From the IMG/VR virus record IMGVR_UViG_3300021137_000068, positions 1 through 28,860 of that record: 28,860 bases of DNA; one strand, given 5' to 3'. The stretch comes from a virus. Below the pieces are notes generated by a model, which was given only the letters and a program-made list of their open reading frames with translations, had not been told where the DNA came from and did not search any database. The position numbers and the translations under genes were made by a program. Below are positions 7,746 to 14,435 of the stretch, piece after piece (position 1 is the stretch's first letter; each line of letters opens with the position of its first letter).

Positions 7746-8131
7746 TAGATAATATTCTTTCTGGTAGTGCTTACCTTAACGTTGCTAGTTATGCCGGTAG
7801 TACCTATATCAATGGGTACGCCGGATTGCAAGGTGTAGGTAACATGCGATACAACACTACAAGTCAAAAGACAGAGGTGTTTGATGGTAACAATTGGATT
7901 ACTCTACAATCGGGTTCTGCAACTGTTTCTTTATCTGTTGAAGCAGTATCAATACTACATTGGGCAGAAAAGAAAATGATAGAAGAACAACAATTAGCAA
8001 AACTTGCACAAGAGCATCCTACTATTAAAAGTCTAGTTGATGAAATCAACAAAAGAAAAGAACAAATCAAAATGGTTCAAACTTTATTGAATAGTCCTGA
8101 CAACAATGTAACACCTTCAATGGTACCTTAA
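7742..8131 (+). CDS. Small virion-like protein with C-terminal coiled coil
   Basis: The protein has 129 residues and no assigned function. The first half is Gly/Tyr/Asn-rich, with GNMRYNTTSQKTEVFDGNNW (about residues 33-52), a beta-strand phrase often seen in phage tail-fibre and other structural proteins (RYN followed by a short turn and DG-x-W). The second half (about 70-115) is helical and charged and could form a coiled coil. It overlaps the clamp stop (ATGA) and the dpdA start (TAATG). A structural role is inference from composition only; its place among replication genes argues for caution. Confidence 0.5.
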   Translation: MIDNILSGSAYLNVASYAGSTYINGYAGLQGVGNMRYNTTSQKTEVFDGNNWITLQSGSATVSLSVEAVSILHWAEKKMIEEQQLAKLAQEHPTIKSLVDEINKRKEQIKMVQTLLNSPDNNVTPSMVP

Positions 8132-9615
8132 TGGAACAAGTAAATTTATCAAGTCAACATAACCCAGAATGGGCATTGTTCTTACCCGCAGTCAGTAGTT
8201 TCTACATTGCTGGCTTGGGTAAGCAACGAGAGGGAGAAGATTACTTTCCCAAAGAACGTATACCTGCAAGTTTCAACGGCGATGTAGAAAAACTAAACTT
8301 CTTAAACAGCAAAGAAGGCTTATACACTTATAAGTGGGGTTTGTATAGTGCAGGTCATGCTGACTTAGACACTACAAAAGATAATCCAAATGAAAGTATC
8401 ATTCGCAAGCGTGAAGAAGGTACATTCATGTTAGGTGATAGTGGTGGGTTTCAGATTCTCAAAGGTCAATGGCCTGCTGATTGGAAAAACCCCAACGATC
8501 CTAAAGCAATGATTAAGCGTAAAGCTGTGTTGAACTGGATGGACACATACATGGATTATGGTATGTGTTTAGATATCCCATCACAAAGTTTTTTGAATCA
8601 AGAAATGCATAAGGTTCATGGCATTACTAACATTCAGGATGCTATTGACGCTACACATATTAACAACGAATATTTTATTAAGAATCGTAATGGTAGTTGC
8701 AAGTTCTTAAACGTTCTTCAAGGTACTAATCATACTGAAAGTGATGATTGGTATAATGAAATGAAGAAATATTGTGATCCAAATATCTATCCAGACAATC
8801 ACTTTAATGGTTGGGCATTCGGAGGTCAAAACAAAATTGACATTCACTTGACACTACGTAGAATGGTTGACATTATCTATGATGGATTACTACAGCCAGG
8901 CAAACATGACTTGATTCACTGTTTGGGTGTATCCATCTTAGAGTATGCTGTGTTGTTTACTGATATCCAAAAAGCTATTCGTGCAAATCACAATCCAAAC
9001 TTGCAAATTACTTTTGACTGTGCAAGCCCATTCTTTAGTGCTGCTAAGGGTTTGGCATACTTTAATAACACAATTGAAAATAATAAAAAGTGGGCATATA
9101 GTATGACCAAAACAGCAGAAGGCAAGCATTATGGTATCACACCTACATACGCAGGTGATATGCGTAAGTATAGTGATGCTTGTATTGCTGACGGTATCCA
9201 TACTATGTTTACAGACAGTCCTGTAACTGATATACTACTTATGAAAGATATTTGTTACAGAGGACAGGGTTTCATCGGTGCTCATGGTAAAGAAACTAAA
9301 ACTAGTTGGGATACATTGAGTTATACACTGATTCAAAGTCACAATGTTTATCAGCATATCTATGCTGTACAGGAAGCAAATCGTAGATACGAGCAAGGTG
9401 TTATGCCTGCAATGATTCACGAACGTGATACTGGTAAAACATTCCGTGAAGTTGTTAATGAAGTGTTTGCTCAAAAGACCCGCAAAGATAGTATGGATAT
9501 CATTGATGCACACAGTCAATTATGGACACAAATGTCTAGTGGTAGTCAGGGGTTCAGCGGTAAGAAAGCAATTAACGCTAGAACAAAGTTTAACGAATTT
9601 TTTAAGTTTGAGTAA
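8131..9615 (+). CDS. dpdA: DpdA-type 7-deazaguanine DNA transglycosylase
   Basis: This 494-residue protein belongs to the tRNA-guanine transglycosylase superfamily. It shows GDSGGFQ (102-108, Asp103), NVLQG (194-198), GWAFGGQ (227-233) and FDCASPF (295-301, Asp296), which match the substrate-pocket loops and catalytic Asp region of Tgt. I do not see the C-x-C-x2-C zinc site of bacterial Tgt, which favours the phage DpdA branch. DpdA enzymes replace guanine in DNA by a 7-deazaguanine, blocking host restriction enzymes. FolE, QueD and QueE, which make the precursor, lie 3-7 kb downstream on the same strand. Which base is inserted cannot be told from sequence. A true tRNA-modifying role is the main alternative. 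Confidence 0.87.
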   Translation: MEQVNLSSQHNPEWALFLPAVSSFYIAGLGKQREGEDYFPKERIPASFNGDVEKLNFLNSKEGLYTYKWGLYSAGHADLDTTKDNPNESIIRKREEGTFMLGDSGGFQILKGQWPADWKNPNDPKAMIKRKAVLNWMDTYMDYGMCLDIPSQSFLNQEMHKVHGITNIQDAIDATHINNEYFIKNRNGSCKFLNVLQGTNHTESDDWYNEMKKYCDPNIYPDNHFNGWAFGGQNKIDIHLTLRRMVDIIYDGLLQPGKHDLIHCLGVSILEYAVLFTDIQKAIRANHNPNLQITFDCASPFFSAAKGLAYFNNTIENNKKWAYSMTKTAEGKHYGITPTYAGDMRKYSDACIADGIHTMFTDSPVTDILLMKDICYRGQGFIGAHGKETKTSWDTLSYTLIQSHNVYQHIYAVQEANRRYEQGVMPAMIHERDTGKTFREVVNEVFAQKTRKDSMDIIDAHSQLWTQMSSGSQGFSGKKAINARTKFNEFFKFE

Positions 9616-9618
9616 ATC

Positions 9619-10074
9619 ATGGAAGAACAAAGACAACAGGCACTTTTTGAACAACGTACACGTATCAAAGACAAAGCCATTCGTACAATTTTTGTAAGAT
9701 TTCAAAAAGAGGGTATTCACAAATACCCAGCAGCAGCGACAGACCCTAACTTGGCAACAGGTGATGAGTATGACGTTAGCTTTTTAGCAACTCCACATCG
9801 TCACATCTTTCACTTTGAAGTGACGATTGAAGTATTTCACAACGACCGTGATATTGAGTTTATTCAATTCAAACGATGGTTAGAGAATCAATATTCTCAA
9901 GGCATCCTTGCATTGGATTACAAAAGTTGTGAAATGATTAGTGATGACCTTTATGAGGTTATTGCAACTCGATATCCAGATCGTAATATCACTATCACTG
10001 TTTCAGAAGACAATGAGAATGGTGCTACGATTCATTACAAAACATCTCAACCTTACAACAACCTAAAAATTTAA
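9619..10074 (+). CDS. Conserved unassigned phage protein
   Basis: The protein has 151 residues. It opens with a charged helix (EEQRQQALFEQRTRIKDKA), then a beta-rich domain with HRHIFHFEVTIEVFHNDRDIEF and FIQFKRWLENQY (about residues 60-95), giving a helix-strand alternation with many aromatic residues. I recall such sequences from uncultured marine T4-like phages without a role. It starts 3 bases after the dpdA stop, so it is probably in the same transcript and may be linked to DNA modification or late functions by position only. Confidence 0.6.
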   Translation: MEEQRQQALFEQRTRIKDKAIRTIFVRFQKEGIHKYPAAATDPNLATGDEYDVSFLATPHRHIFHFEVTIEVFHNDRDIEFIQFKRWLENQYSQGILALDYKSCEMISDDLYEVIATRYPDRNITITVSEDNENGATIHYKTSQPYNNLKI

Positions 10075-10086
10075 TAGGAAAACAAA

Positions 10087-10293
10087 ATGGCAAAACCACA
10101 CATTCAACCTAATCACCGCGTCCGTCAAATCTTTGAAGACTTAGAAGCCTACAAAGAATTTTGTGTAGACTATGGGTTTAAGTTTGATGAAGCAACATTG
10201 TATGATATGCGATCATTTGTCTATCGTCAACATACAAAACAGTTGGCAGGTAAACAACCAAAAGATGGTTGGGCAGAAGCAATCACCCGATAA
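10087..10293 (+). CDS. Small unassigned protein
   Basis: The protein has 68 residues and is mixed-charge, mostly helical (VRQIFEDLEAYKEFCVDYG, then EATLYDMRSFVYRQ). AGGAAA lies six bases before ATG. The stop overlaps the start of the glycosyltransferase (TAATG), pointing to translational coupling. No motif or family was recognised. Confidence 0.6.
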   Translation: MAKPHIQPNHRVRQIFEDLEAYKEFCVDYGFKFDEATLYDMRSFVYRQHTKQLAGKQPKDGWAEAITR

Positions 10294-11480
10294 TGCGTAA
10301 ACTATATTACATGGGCCTAGAGCCTTACAAAGCAAGGTACACACTACAATTGACTGAGTGGAATACACGAGTCTTTGAAAGTCGTGGTATCAATTATGAA
10401 ATCGTTACAGGTGAAACACTAAGTAACGATCAAGCAATTGTTACTGGGCAAGTACTTGATGCACATGGTCGTTCATACTTTGGTATGAGTCAACTAATGA
10501 ACTTAGTTAAGAAGATGAAGGCGGGAGAAGTTACCAGTGACGATGTTATCTACTTTGAAGACATGTTTCAACCGGGCTTTGAGAGTTTGCCTTATATTCT
10601 TAATCAAGTTCCTCAGTCACATCGTCCAAAGATTTTTGTACGGTGTTTGGCGCAGTCAATTGACCCTGATGACTTTGTCCATGTCTGGGGCATGTCAAAG
10701 TTTATGGCATCCTACGAACAGATGGTATGTGAAGCTGTCCGCCAAAGTGAAGGTGGAATCCTCGCAACTAATGAAGAAATGGTCATGCACATGAAGATTG
10801 CAGGTTGGGAAGCCCCGATCTACAATATCAGTGGTCTTGCGTTTGGTAAGAGTGAAGTACAAAGTCGTGTTGGTTCGATCAAGCCATTCAATGAACGCAA
10901 ACATCGTGTTGTGTTTAGTGCAAGATGGGATCAAGAGAAGCAACCAGACTTCTATATGGATATCATTGAAGCATGGTATAATCGCCACCCAGGATCAAGT
11001 GTAGAATTCTGTATCTGTAGTGGTGCAAAACTCAAAAGCAATAATGATAGCTATATGGATCGTACTAAACGACTTCATGCTATTGGTATGTTGAGTATCT
11101 ATGAGGACTTAGATAAGAATGATTACTATAACATTGTTAATGATAGCCGCGTGGTATTTAACTGTGCGTTACAAGATTGGGTCAGTAATACTGTCTCGGA
11201 GGCAGATAGTTTGGGCTGTAATGTGCTTTATCCTGCTTATCGTAGTTTCCCAGAAACTTTTAGCAATGATAATACTCGCATGTATATTCCTTGGTCTATT
11301 GAAGATGCGCTTGACAAACTTGAAAAGTTACTTGAAAAACCAAGCGAGTTAATGGGTAAAATCAGTGACTACAATGACGGTACAATTAACCGTATCGTTG
11401 ACATTCTTGAGGGCAAGGGTGATACAATGTTACGCATGAGTACTGATTATCGCAAACACACTAAAGAAAGCAAATACTAA
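10293..11480 (+). CDS. GT-B type glycosyltransferase (group 1-like)
   Basis: This 395-residue protein has the two-domain look of a GT-B glycosyltransferase. The C-terminal domain has VVFSARWDQEKQPDFYMDII (about residues 209-228), the usual strand-turn-helix after the hinge, and VSEADSLGCNVLYPAYRSFPE (about 310-330), matching the E-x7-E-like nucleotide-sugar region of GT4 enzymes. The acceptor is unknown: it could be phage DNA, a virion protein or host surface sugar. The start at 10293 is the ATG overlapping the previous stop; longer frames enter the upstream gene. Being between dpdA and folE, sugar addition to a modified base is possible but unproven. A second glycosyltransferase lies at 16395. 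Confidence 0.75.
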   Translation: MRKLYYMGLEPYKARYTLQLTEWNTRVFESRGINYEIVTGETLSNDQAIVTGQVLDAHGRSYFGMSQLMNLVKKMKAGEVTSDDVIYFEDMFQPGFESLPYILNQVPQSHRPKIFVRCLAQSIDPDDFVHVWGMSKFMASYEQMVCEAVRQSEGGILATNEEMVMHMKIAGWEAPIYNISGLAFGKSEVQSRVGSIKPFNERKHRVVFSARWDQEKQPDFYMDIIEAWYNRHPGSSVEFCICSGAKLKSNNDSYMDRTKRLHAIGMLSIYEDLDKNDYYNIVNDSRVVFNCALQDWVSNTVSEADSLGCNVLYPAYRSFPETFSNDNTRMYIPWSIEDALDKLEKLLEKPSELMGKISDYNDGTINRIVDILEGKGDTMLRMSTDYRKHTKESKY

Positions 11481-11481
11481 T

Positions 11482-12051
11482 ATGGCTAATTGGGAATTAA
11501 CAACTGAATACAAAAAGAGTTCAATTGAAAGACAATTTTGGTACAAAGATGATAAGGTAATTATTCGTGAAGAAGGATATCGTTGGAGTACATTCACAAT
11601 TGAATCAGATGAAATGCCACTTACATTTGAGGAATTGAGAAACGAAGATGATTGTTATGAACTAGATTGGGTAGAATCTGCCGATTCTTCTTGGGAAATG
11701 GAAGACATGATTGATGGTTGCTGGGCAGAATCCGAAGCAGGTCGTAATTGCACTGATGAAGATTTAGAAGAATTTGACGAAGCCTGGGAAGAAAACTACT
11801 ATGAAGGTGTAGAAGAATTAGGTTGGTCACATGATGACACTGAATACTTCATGCAAGGCCCATTGAAACTTACTAATTTGGATACTGGTGAAGAATTTAA
11901 AGGTTCGGATCTTTCTAATGTAGTTCGTACCATTGAATTACCTACAGAAACAGTAGAAACTGAATCTGCTAACTGGGCGTTCCCAACAGAACGACCACAA
12001 GAAGGTCCTCAAGCTAAATGGCCTTTTGACGATACACAGAAAACTGAATAA
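11482..12051 (+). CDS. Very acidic, Trp-rich protein, DNA-mimic candidate
   Basis: In this 189-residue protein I count about 53 Asp/Glu against 15 Lys/Arg, a net charge near -38. Acidic residues cluster at about 40-125 (for example CTDEDLEEFDEAWEENYYEG) and Trp and Tyr are frequent; the C-terminal 30 residues are Pro-rich and probably disordered. No family was recognised. Phages often use such acidic proteins as DNA mimics against restriction or repair enzymes (T7 Ocr is the standard case), and the gene lies just before a histone-like gene and near dpdA. A mimic or histone-chaperone role is inference; it could equally be a scaffold-like acidic protein. Confidence 0.65.
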   Translation: MANWELTTEYKKSSIERQFWYKDDKVIIREEGYRWSTFTIESDEMPLTFEELRNEDDCYELDWVESADSSWEMEDMIDGCWAESEAGRNCTDEDLEEFDEAWEENYYEGVEELGWSHDDTEYFMQGPLKLTNLDTGEEFKGSDLSNVVRTIELPTETVETESANWAFPTERPQEGPQAKWPFDDTQKTE

Positions 12052-12069
12052 ATCCTAATATATTAGGAT
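12052..12069 (+). promoter_or_regulatory. 18-bp perfect palindrome before the histone-like gene
   Basis: ATCCTAATATATTAGGAT reads the same on both strands. It starts next to the TAA of the acidic gene and lies 31 nt before the next ATG. It is AT-rich and has no following T-run, so it is more like an operator or a small mRNA hairpin than a terminator. No clear sigma70 promoter accompanies it. Confidence 0.5.
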
Positions 12070-12100
12070 AGAGAAAATCGCTTAAACAAAGGAGAATACT

Positions 12101-12298
12101 ATGAGCGCACACAATGATATTAACACACACTTGGAAGCATACTTGGCTGAAAGTGAAAAATTTGAAAAAGGTAACAATGCAGCAGGTACTCGTGCTCGTA
12201 AAGCATTAGGTGAATTGGCTAAAGCAGTTAAGGCACGCCGTAACGAAATCACTGAAACTAAAAATGCTCGTGCCGCAGAAAAAGCAGCAGCTAAGTAA
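12101..12298 (+). CDS. Histone H1-like (Hc1-type) DNA-binding protein
   Basis: The protein has 65 residues. KGNNAAGTRARKALGELAK (about 23-41) followed by VKARRNEITETKNARAAEK matches the bacterial Hc1/histone H1-like pattern (K-G-N-x-A-A-G-T-R-x-R, then basic helix). Such proteins bind and compact DNA. AAAGGAGA lies seven bases before ATG, a strong ribosome site. The gene stands alone in a non-overlapping setting, with a palindrome upstream and a hairpin downstream, so it may be highly or separately expressed. It follows a very acidic protein of opposite charge. Packaging of the phage genome or remodelling of the host nucleoid are both possible. Confidence 0.75.
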   Translation: MSAHNDINTHLEAYLAESEKFEKGNNAAGTRARKALGELAKAVKARRNEITETKNARAAEKAAAK

Positions 12299-12302
12299 TT
12301 GT

Positions 12303-12335
12303 GATAAATACTTGTGCAACACAAAGGTTGCACAA
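12303..12335 (+). promoter_or_regulatory. Late-like GATAAATA followed by a 9-bp hairpin in the folE leader
   Basis: GATAAATA (12303-12310) is a one-base variant of the T4 late -10 box. Just after it, TTGTGCAAC (12312-12320) and GTTGCACAA (12327-12335) form a perfect 9-bp stem with a six-base loop. No T-run follows, so it is not a typical terminator. The 14 bases TAAATACTTGTGCA (12305-12318) recur exactly at 25384-25397, also followed by an inverted repeat. Confidence 0.5.
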
Positions 12336-12370
12336 CGTCAAAACAAAACCATCACAACGGAGGGTTATCT

Positions 12371-13048
12371 ATGAGTTTTAATAAAACAAAATGCGATCCA
12401 GAACTGGGTCTTAAAGTGCATGAGCACTTAGTCAAAATGGGTGTTGAAACACCTACAATACAAAACAATCTTGACCGTAAAGAAAAGATTGAAAAGATTG
12501 AACTTCATTTTACTGCTATAATGCAAGCACTAGGGTTAGATTTAACCGATGATAGCTTGATTGAAACACCTAAGCGTGTTGCCAAAATGTTTGTAAATGA
12601 GGTGATGTGGGGTTTAGATTATGAAGCATTCCCAAAATGCACCACAGTGGATAATAAGATGCATTACAACGAAATGGTTGTTGAGCGCAATGTGTCGGTA
12701 CAAAGCAATTGCGAACATCATTTTGTCGTTATCGACGGTCTTGCAACTGTTGCTTACGTGCCCAAACAGAGAGTCTTGGGCTTATCAAAAATTAATAGAA
12801 TCGTTGAATACTTCTCAAAGCGCCCACAAATTCAAGAGAGGCTCACTGAGCAAATCTTTCACAGCCTTCAGTACATTCTTGAAACCGAAGATGTGGCGGT
12901 TCTTATTGACGCCCGACACTACTGTGTTGCAGCAAGAGGGGTAGAAGATACTGGTAGTTCAACTGTTACTGTTCGTCTAGGTGGTGGTTTTAAAACTGAT
13001 CCATCTGCCAGAGCAGAGTTCTTAAGCATTGCTCGTCAGGGTAAATGA
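12371..13048 (+). CDS. folE: GTP cyclohydrolase I
   Basis: This 225-residue enzyme, near the usual length, converts GTP to dihydroneopterin triphosphate, the first step of both folate and 7-deazaguanine synthesis. The zinc site is visible as NCEHHF (Cys114, His117) and HYCVAARG (Cys185). GLSKINRIVEYFSKRPQIQE (137-156) and DTGSSTVT (193-200) match the E. coli enzyme closely. The start at 12371 is supported by ACGGAGGG seven bases upstream; an earlier in-frame ATG lies inside the leader hairpin and is rejected. Its product feeds QueD (14436), QueE (15108) and DpdA (8131). Strong similarity to proteobacterial FolE suggests capture from a host. Confidence 0.96.
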   Translation: MSFNKTKCDPELGLKVHEHLVKMGVETPTIQNNLDRKEKIEKIELHFTAIMQALGLDLTDDSLIETPKRVAKMFVNEVMWGLDYEAFPKCTTVDNKMHYNEMVVERNVSVQSNCEHHFVVIDGLATVAYVPKQRVLGLSKINRIVEYFSKRPQIQERLTEQIFHSLQYILETEDVAVLIDARHYCVAARGVEDTGSSTVTVRLGGGFKTDPSARAEFLSIARQGK

Positions 13049-13049
13049 T

Positions 13050-13247
13050 ATGTTAAAAGATAGAAGATTGTTGTTAGAACAAGAACTACGCAAAGCACAT
13101 GAGGCTGCTGCCAACATGTACTTGAGTATTGTTGTTAGCAATAGTGATCCACACAATGAAGAATATCAAAAATTAAAAGATCACATTACAGACTTGCAGT
13201 TTGATCTTGACATGGTCAATCAACTTATTTACAAAGGTTATGCGTGA
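13050..13247 (+). CDS. Small helical protein
   Basis: The protein has 65 residues and is almost wholly helical with heptad-like hydrophobic spacing (LLLEQELRKAHEAAANMYLS, then LKDHITDLQFDLDMVNQLI), so a coiled-coil dimer is likely. The start at 13050 follows the folE stop by one base; upstream starts overlap folE. The stop overlaps the ATG of the next gene. No family was recognised. Confidence 0.6.
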   Translation: MLKDRRLLLEQELRKAHEAAANMYLSIVVSNSDPHNEEYQKLKDHITDLQFDLDMVNQLIYKGYA

Positions 13248-13417
13248 TGTTTGAAATCTTCATCTATGGATTGATACTGGGTTATTTCCTTAACCCATTC
13301 ATCAGTATTGTAACAGCTATCTTAACTAATGCATGGCATCGAACTAACAATTGTAACGGTGACTGTAATCAAGGTAGAAACTGCACATGTTTGGATAAAC
13401 AAAATGGGATATCGTAA
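13247..13417 (+). CDS. Small membrane protein with Cys-rich tail
   Basis: The protein has 56 residues. The first 28 residues (MFEIFIYGLILGYFLNPFIS onwards) form one transmembrane segment. The tail has CNGDCNQGRNCTC, the C-x3-C-x-QGR-x-C-x-C pattern that I know from small proteins of many unrelated phages, with no assigned role; it could bind a metal. The ATG at 13247 overlaps the previous stop (TGATG) and the gene runs into the next start at 13404, so it fills what would otherwise be a gap. Confidence 0.6.
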   Translation: MFEIFIYGLILGYFLNPFISIVTAILTNAWHRTNNCNGDCNQGRNCTCLDKQNGIS

Positions 13418-13640
13418 ACCAATGGATTATAATTCAGTACATCATCAAATCTACATGAGCGGTGTAGAATTGAATAGTCGTTACAATGATGGCTACACAC
13501 AATGGATGATTAAACAAGACTTGTACAAACTCAAGTGGTTACTTGATAGTATCATTAAAGAAAGTCCTACATTTGCTGATGAACAAGAATTCTTAACTGA
13601 AAATGAAAAGAGAGTAATGTGGAGAACATTAAAAGAATGA
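13404..13640 (+). CDS. Small unassigned protein
   Basis: The protein has 78 residues. MGYRKPMDYNSVHHQIYMSG begins a mixed helical protein with an amphipathic helix (YTQWMIKQDLYKLKWLLDS). The start at 13404 is internal to the previous gene by 14 bases; further upstream ATGs would overlap the membrane gene entirely. The stop overlaps the following start (ATGA). No motif was recognised. Confidence 0.5.
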   Translation: MGYRKPMDYNSVHHQIYMSGVELNSRYNDGYTQWMIKQDLYKLKWLLDSIIKESPTFADEQEFLTENEKRVMWRTLKE

Positions 13641-13903
13641 ATCGTTCACCTTTTGGTTCAAAAGAAGAAGCACTTGCCTTTCTTAAAAGTATAGGCATGA
13701 AAAAGCGTAGGACATTAGAAGGTATTGAGCGTGAACACATGCTTACACTTCTTGCGTTAGTCGAGCCAGCTGAGTCAAGCAACAATCAACGAACCTTTAC
13801 TGAAACATATTTTCATGCAGGTAAAGAGTACGAATTAACATGGGGCTTCGGTGAATTTGGTGAACCAGAACCATTAGTAGAAGAACTTAGCGAGTTAATA
13901 TGA
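13637..13903 (+). CDS. Small unassigned protein
   Basis: The protein has 88 residues. The N-terminal half is basic (SKEEALAFLKSIGMKKRRTL), the C-terminal half acidic and aromatic (YFHAGKEYELTWGFGEFGEPEPLVEEL). I chose the ATG at 13637 (ATGA with the previous stop); a GTG six codons earlier is possible. It is coupled by ATGA to the cytidylyltransferase-like gene. No family was recognised. Confidence 0.55.
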   Translation: MNRSPFGSKEEALAFLKSIGMKKRRTLEGIEREHMLTLLALVEPAESSNNQRTFTETYFHAGKEYELTWGFGEFGEPEPLVEELSELI

Positions 13904-14361
13904 TATTCAACAAAATTAAAAAACTTAAACAGGATGGAAAGATAATTGGAATTACTTTCTCAACTTTTGACCTACTTCATGCGGGGCATATTGCTATGCT
14001 ATCTGAGGCTAAAAATCATTGCGACTATCTTATTGCAGGGCTCCAGACTGACCCCACAATTGATAGACCAGATACAAAAAACAAACCTGTACAATCAGTG
14101 GTGGAAAGACAAATTCAATTGGCGGCATGCCGTTATGTTGATGAAATCGTTGTTTACCAAACAGAACAAGATTTGATTGACTTGATATTGATTCTTCCTA
14201 TTGATGTTCGTATCTTAGGTGTAGAGTATCAAAGCCAAGACTTTACCGGTCGTGCTCAAGGTGCTCAAAAAGGTATCAACCATGTGTTCAATAGTCGTGA
14301 CCATTCATTCAGTTCAAGTGGACTAAGAAAAAGGGTCGCAGAAGCACAAAAAGGTAAATAA
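13900..14361 (+). CDS. Cytidylyltransferase-like nucleotidyltransferase
   Basis: This 153-residue protein has the HxGH-superfamily core. FSTFDLLHAGHIAMLSEAK (about residues 20-38) holds the HAGH nucleotide-binding motif, and near the C-terminus HSFSSSGLRKRV corresponds to the S/T-S-x-x-R-x-R-like closing motif. Such enzymes (TagD, RfaE C-domain, glycerol-3-phosphate cytidylyltransferases) join CMP or AMP to a phosphorylated substrate. Length equals a single-domain member. The substrate is unknown; with glycosyltransferases and an epimerase nearby, an activated sugar or alcohol for glycan or DNA decoration is plausible. It ends 74 bases before queD. Confidence 0.8.
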   Translation: MIFNKIKKLKQDGKIIGITFSTFDLLHAGHIAMLSEAKNHCDYLIAGLQTDPTIDRPDTKNKPVQSVVERQIQLAACRYVDEIVVYQTEQDLIDLILILPIDVRILGVEYQSQDFTGRAQGAQKGINHVFNSRDHSFSSSGLRKRVAEAQKGK

Positions 14362-14365
14362 AGAT

Positions 14366-14428
14366 AGCGGTCTTAGGCGTCAACCCGCTTGATAAATTCT
14401 GCCGCCTATGCTATAATTAACATAGGAG
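14366..14428 (+). promoter_or_regulatory. Candidate preQ1-I-like riboswitch of queD
   Basis: An H-type pseudoknot can form. Stem 1 is AGCGG (14366-14370) with CCGCT (14385-14389); stem 2 is TAGGCG (14374-14379) with CGCCTA (14403-14408). Loops are 3, 5 and 13 bases. The shape and the loop end CAACCCGCT resemble class I preQ1 aptamers. CCTATG (14405-14410) can instead pair with CATAGG (14421-14426), which covers the TAGGAG Shine-Dalgarno (14423-14428). The two pairings exclude each other, so forming the pseudoknot would free the ribosome site. This is read by eye, without alignment or folding energies. Confidence 0.4.
14389..14417 (+). promoter_or_regulatory. Sigma70-type promoter overlapping the queD leader
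   Basis: TTGATA at 14389-14394, 17-bp spacer, TATAAT at 14412-14417. Transcription would start near 14424, at the Shine-Dalgarno itself, so this transcript would lack the pseudoknot described at 14366. CCTATG and CATAGG flank the -10 box symmetrically and could also be a DNA operator. Confidence 0.65.
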
Positions 14429-14435
14429 AAAATTA

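Noticed and set aside
8131-9615. dpdA product as an ordinary tRNA-guanine transglycosylase
   Set aside because: The C-x-C-x2-C zinc site of Tgt is not visible, and the phage encodes FolE, QueD and QueE nearby, which fits DpdA better; not fully excluded.
12026-12054. TTGACG with possible -10 TAAATC before the Hc1-like gene
   Set aside because: Only three bases of the -10 match and the -35 is inside coding sequence; too weak to call.
12312-12335. Hairpin in the folE leader as a terminator
   Set aside because: The stem is strong, but no T-run follows; it is listed as a leader structure instead.
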